From the NCBI GenBank assembly GCA_035582835.1, contig JAYKAV010002464.1, positions 892,825 through 956,824 of the forward strand: a stretch of 64,000 bases of DNA. The letters are read 5' to 3'. The position numbers and the translations under genes were made by a program. Source of the DNA: Phoebastria nigripes. Its lineage: Eukaryota; Chordata; Aves; Procellariiformes; Diomedeidae. The number at the start of each line of letters is the position of its first letter. Within the stretch, counting starts at the first letter, position 1. Positions 62,201 to 64,000 of the stretch are shown here, in pieces. The notes under the pieces were generated by a model. The model searched no databases and was not told where the DNA came from. It saw only the letters and a list, made by a program, of their open reading frames with translations.

Positions 62201-64000
62201 CATAATGGTGATATTACAGATTAGGGATTAATTCCGTGTGCTGCAGTCATGAAAATAATCATGATGAGCAAGATTGGCTTCTCCCAGTTTGACTGATAAA
62301 TCAATTTTTTTCTTCTTCATTTGTTAGCTGTATGATGCCTCATTTCTCCTAAAATGTCTTTATCTTTGATACATTCTTAAATACCTTTTGATGCACTAAT
62401 AATTTTCATTTCTTTATGGTAAGGATTTGATACCATAATATAAACATGGCAGTGTTTCTGTTCACTTAGTCACTTGTTGAACAAGTGACAATGAACTGAG
62501 AATTGTAAGATGCATGTGAAATATATCTTGAACTACTATGCTGGATAAATGCATGATTACCAGTAAATGAATGTTAGAAAAAGTAGCACATGATACTGGG
62601 TTTTTACCACTAGCTAGATTAAAATGTTCTCAAAGGATTTTCTGAAGGATAGGGTGAATTTTCCAGGAAAAATATAGTGTAGAACTCTCTAATGAGGCTT
62701 TTACAATGAGTTATTAGTGTGCTTTCCTAATCTGTTTTAGAAAACTAAATGAATTCCCTTTTGCTATGAGCATTATTTTATCTAGAAATCAACCAAGACT
62801 GTTATAGGATCTAGAGTAGGAAAATCTCCCAAAGCATTATTTTCTAACAATATTTTACATTGTTTCTTATGAATAGATGGGCAACAGAACAGATGATTGA
62901 CATTTCACACCATTCTACCAGAAGGCATCATCCTATTTCACTTAATCAGTGAACAAGCAAAGTGATATGCTATATTAGGCCTGTTCTAAATTTCTTCACA
63001 GGCTAATGCTTTTTTAAGTGCACTTTAAAAGCATTAAATAATTTGAAAGGAGTTCAGTTACTATGAACCAGTGGCTGTTGTCCAAAAGAAAAGCAAAAAA
63101 TACAGGAAAAATAGCAATTGAAAATGGCCATATACTTAGAAATTCCATTTTGATTTAAAAATAAAACTTTTTCAGGTTTTTTGTGTTGGGTTTTTTTTTT
63201 CACATTTAAGTTTGCATACAATGAAATAACGCCCCCCCTCCCCCCGATTTCTTTAAATAAAAAGTTAAGTGGTTCATGTCAGGCATGCCTTATTAGAAGA
63301 TGATGTTTTAGAAGATATTTGTGGTATATGATATGATTTCTGTAACTGGAAGAGTGGAATATCAATTACAGATTTATATAAGCTTTGCCTAATGGACTGT
63401 ACAGAAATTGGTTGTAGAAGTTTGTTGTGTACAAGAAAACTATTCATAAAGCCAGTAAGCTATAATCCATAATGAAAGTGTGCAATGGAAAAGGATTTTG
63501 AGAAGAATATAGGAAAAAGAGGGAACTGAGGAAATAATATGCAGATCACCAAAAGTAAGGATTTCTCTGCATAGAAATGATACGTTGTAAGATTGTGAAT
63601 TGATAGGCTTGTTTCAATGTACTTTTCCGTGAAGCTGTTTTCTCTACTTTCGAAGTGGAGCAGTCTTGCATTTAGGTTATCTATTCTCTTTGTAAATACA
63701 TTTATAGCTGATGGCTCCAGTGTTTCCTCTGGAATTATGTGACAGTTCAATTTCTCCTTCAATTTATCTTACACCCTGCTTCAGCTTAAACCACTGTCCT
63801 ACAAGTCTGCACGCTCTTATATTGTACAAAAGCTTCCCTATCTATATTGTGCCTATACATTGAGCAATACAACAAAATGCATATAAAACTGGTTCCTAAA
63901 TAGGAAAGTCAACTTTGTGAATCAGAAAGCAAAGACTCCAACAAGATATCATTCAGGACCTATTTACCAATGAAGGAAATAATTGAGAATGTGCAGGATT

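Overview
The window is a piece of a vertebrate, almost certainly avian, nuclear genome. The evidence is spliced genes with GT-AG introns, AT-rich non-coding DNA, several CR1 LINE fragments including one with the bird-type ATTCTATG 3' end, and a solo LTR whose ends (TGTCCTGG...AAACCACAATA) match a family common in birds. The CR1 and LTR types suggest a non-galliform bird. This is inference, and I cannot name the species.

Layout. 1-5.2 kb is intergenic. RAB36 lies on the minus strand: ten coding exons between 17563 and 5646 give a complete 266-residue Rab GTPase ending in Cys-Cys. About 0.7 kb upstream of its start codon is a candidate non-coding first exon directly behind a full-consensus RFX X-box (18302-18373). 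A CpG island at 20.88-21.25 kb is the likely RSPH14 promoter and may also fire toward RAB36. RSPH14 (formerly RTDR1, a radial-spoke armadillo/HEAT protein) runs on the plus strand. Its first three coding exons (21893-24002) give about 40% of the protein, and its third coding intron then covers the rest of the window. Inside that intron, on the minus strand, is the last coding exon of GNAZ (34673-34329, the C-terminal 114 residues of G-alpha-z). The large upstream GNAZ exon is not in the window, so the GNAZ intron is longer than 29 kb.

The order RAB36 / RSPH14 / GNAZ, with GNAZ nested antisense inside RSPH14, is the arrangement I recall from human 22q11. The mammalian neighbour beyond RAB36 is BCR, which would lie to the left; no BCR exon is visible in 1-5 kb.

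The rest is intronic DNA with CR1 relics, one 519-bp ERV solo LTR with a 5-bp target duplication, homopolymer and dinucleotide tracts, and a few local duplications. Twelve isolated N bases mark uncertain positions, all to the right of 23 kb. I found no new multi-gene system. The most interesting signals are regulatory: the X-box and splice donor behind RAB36, a 50-bp-spaced repeat and a palindrome in the CpG island, and a CRE-TATA pair in the LTR.
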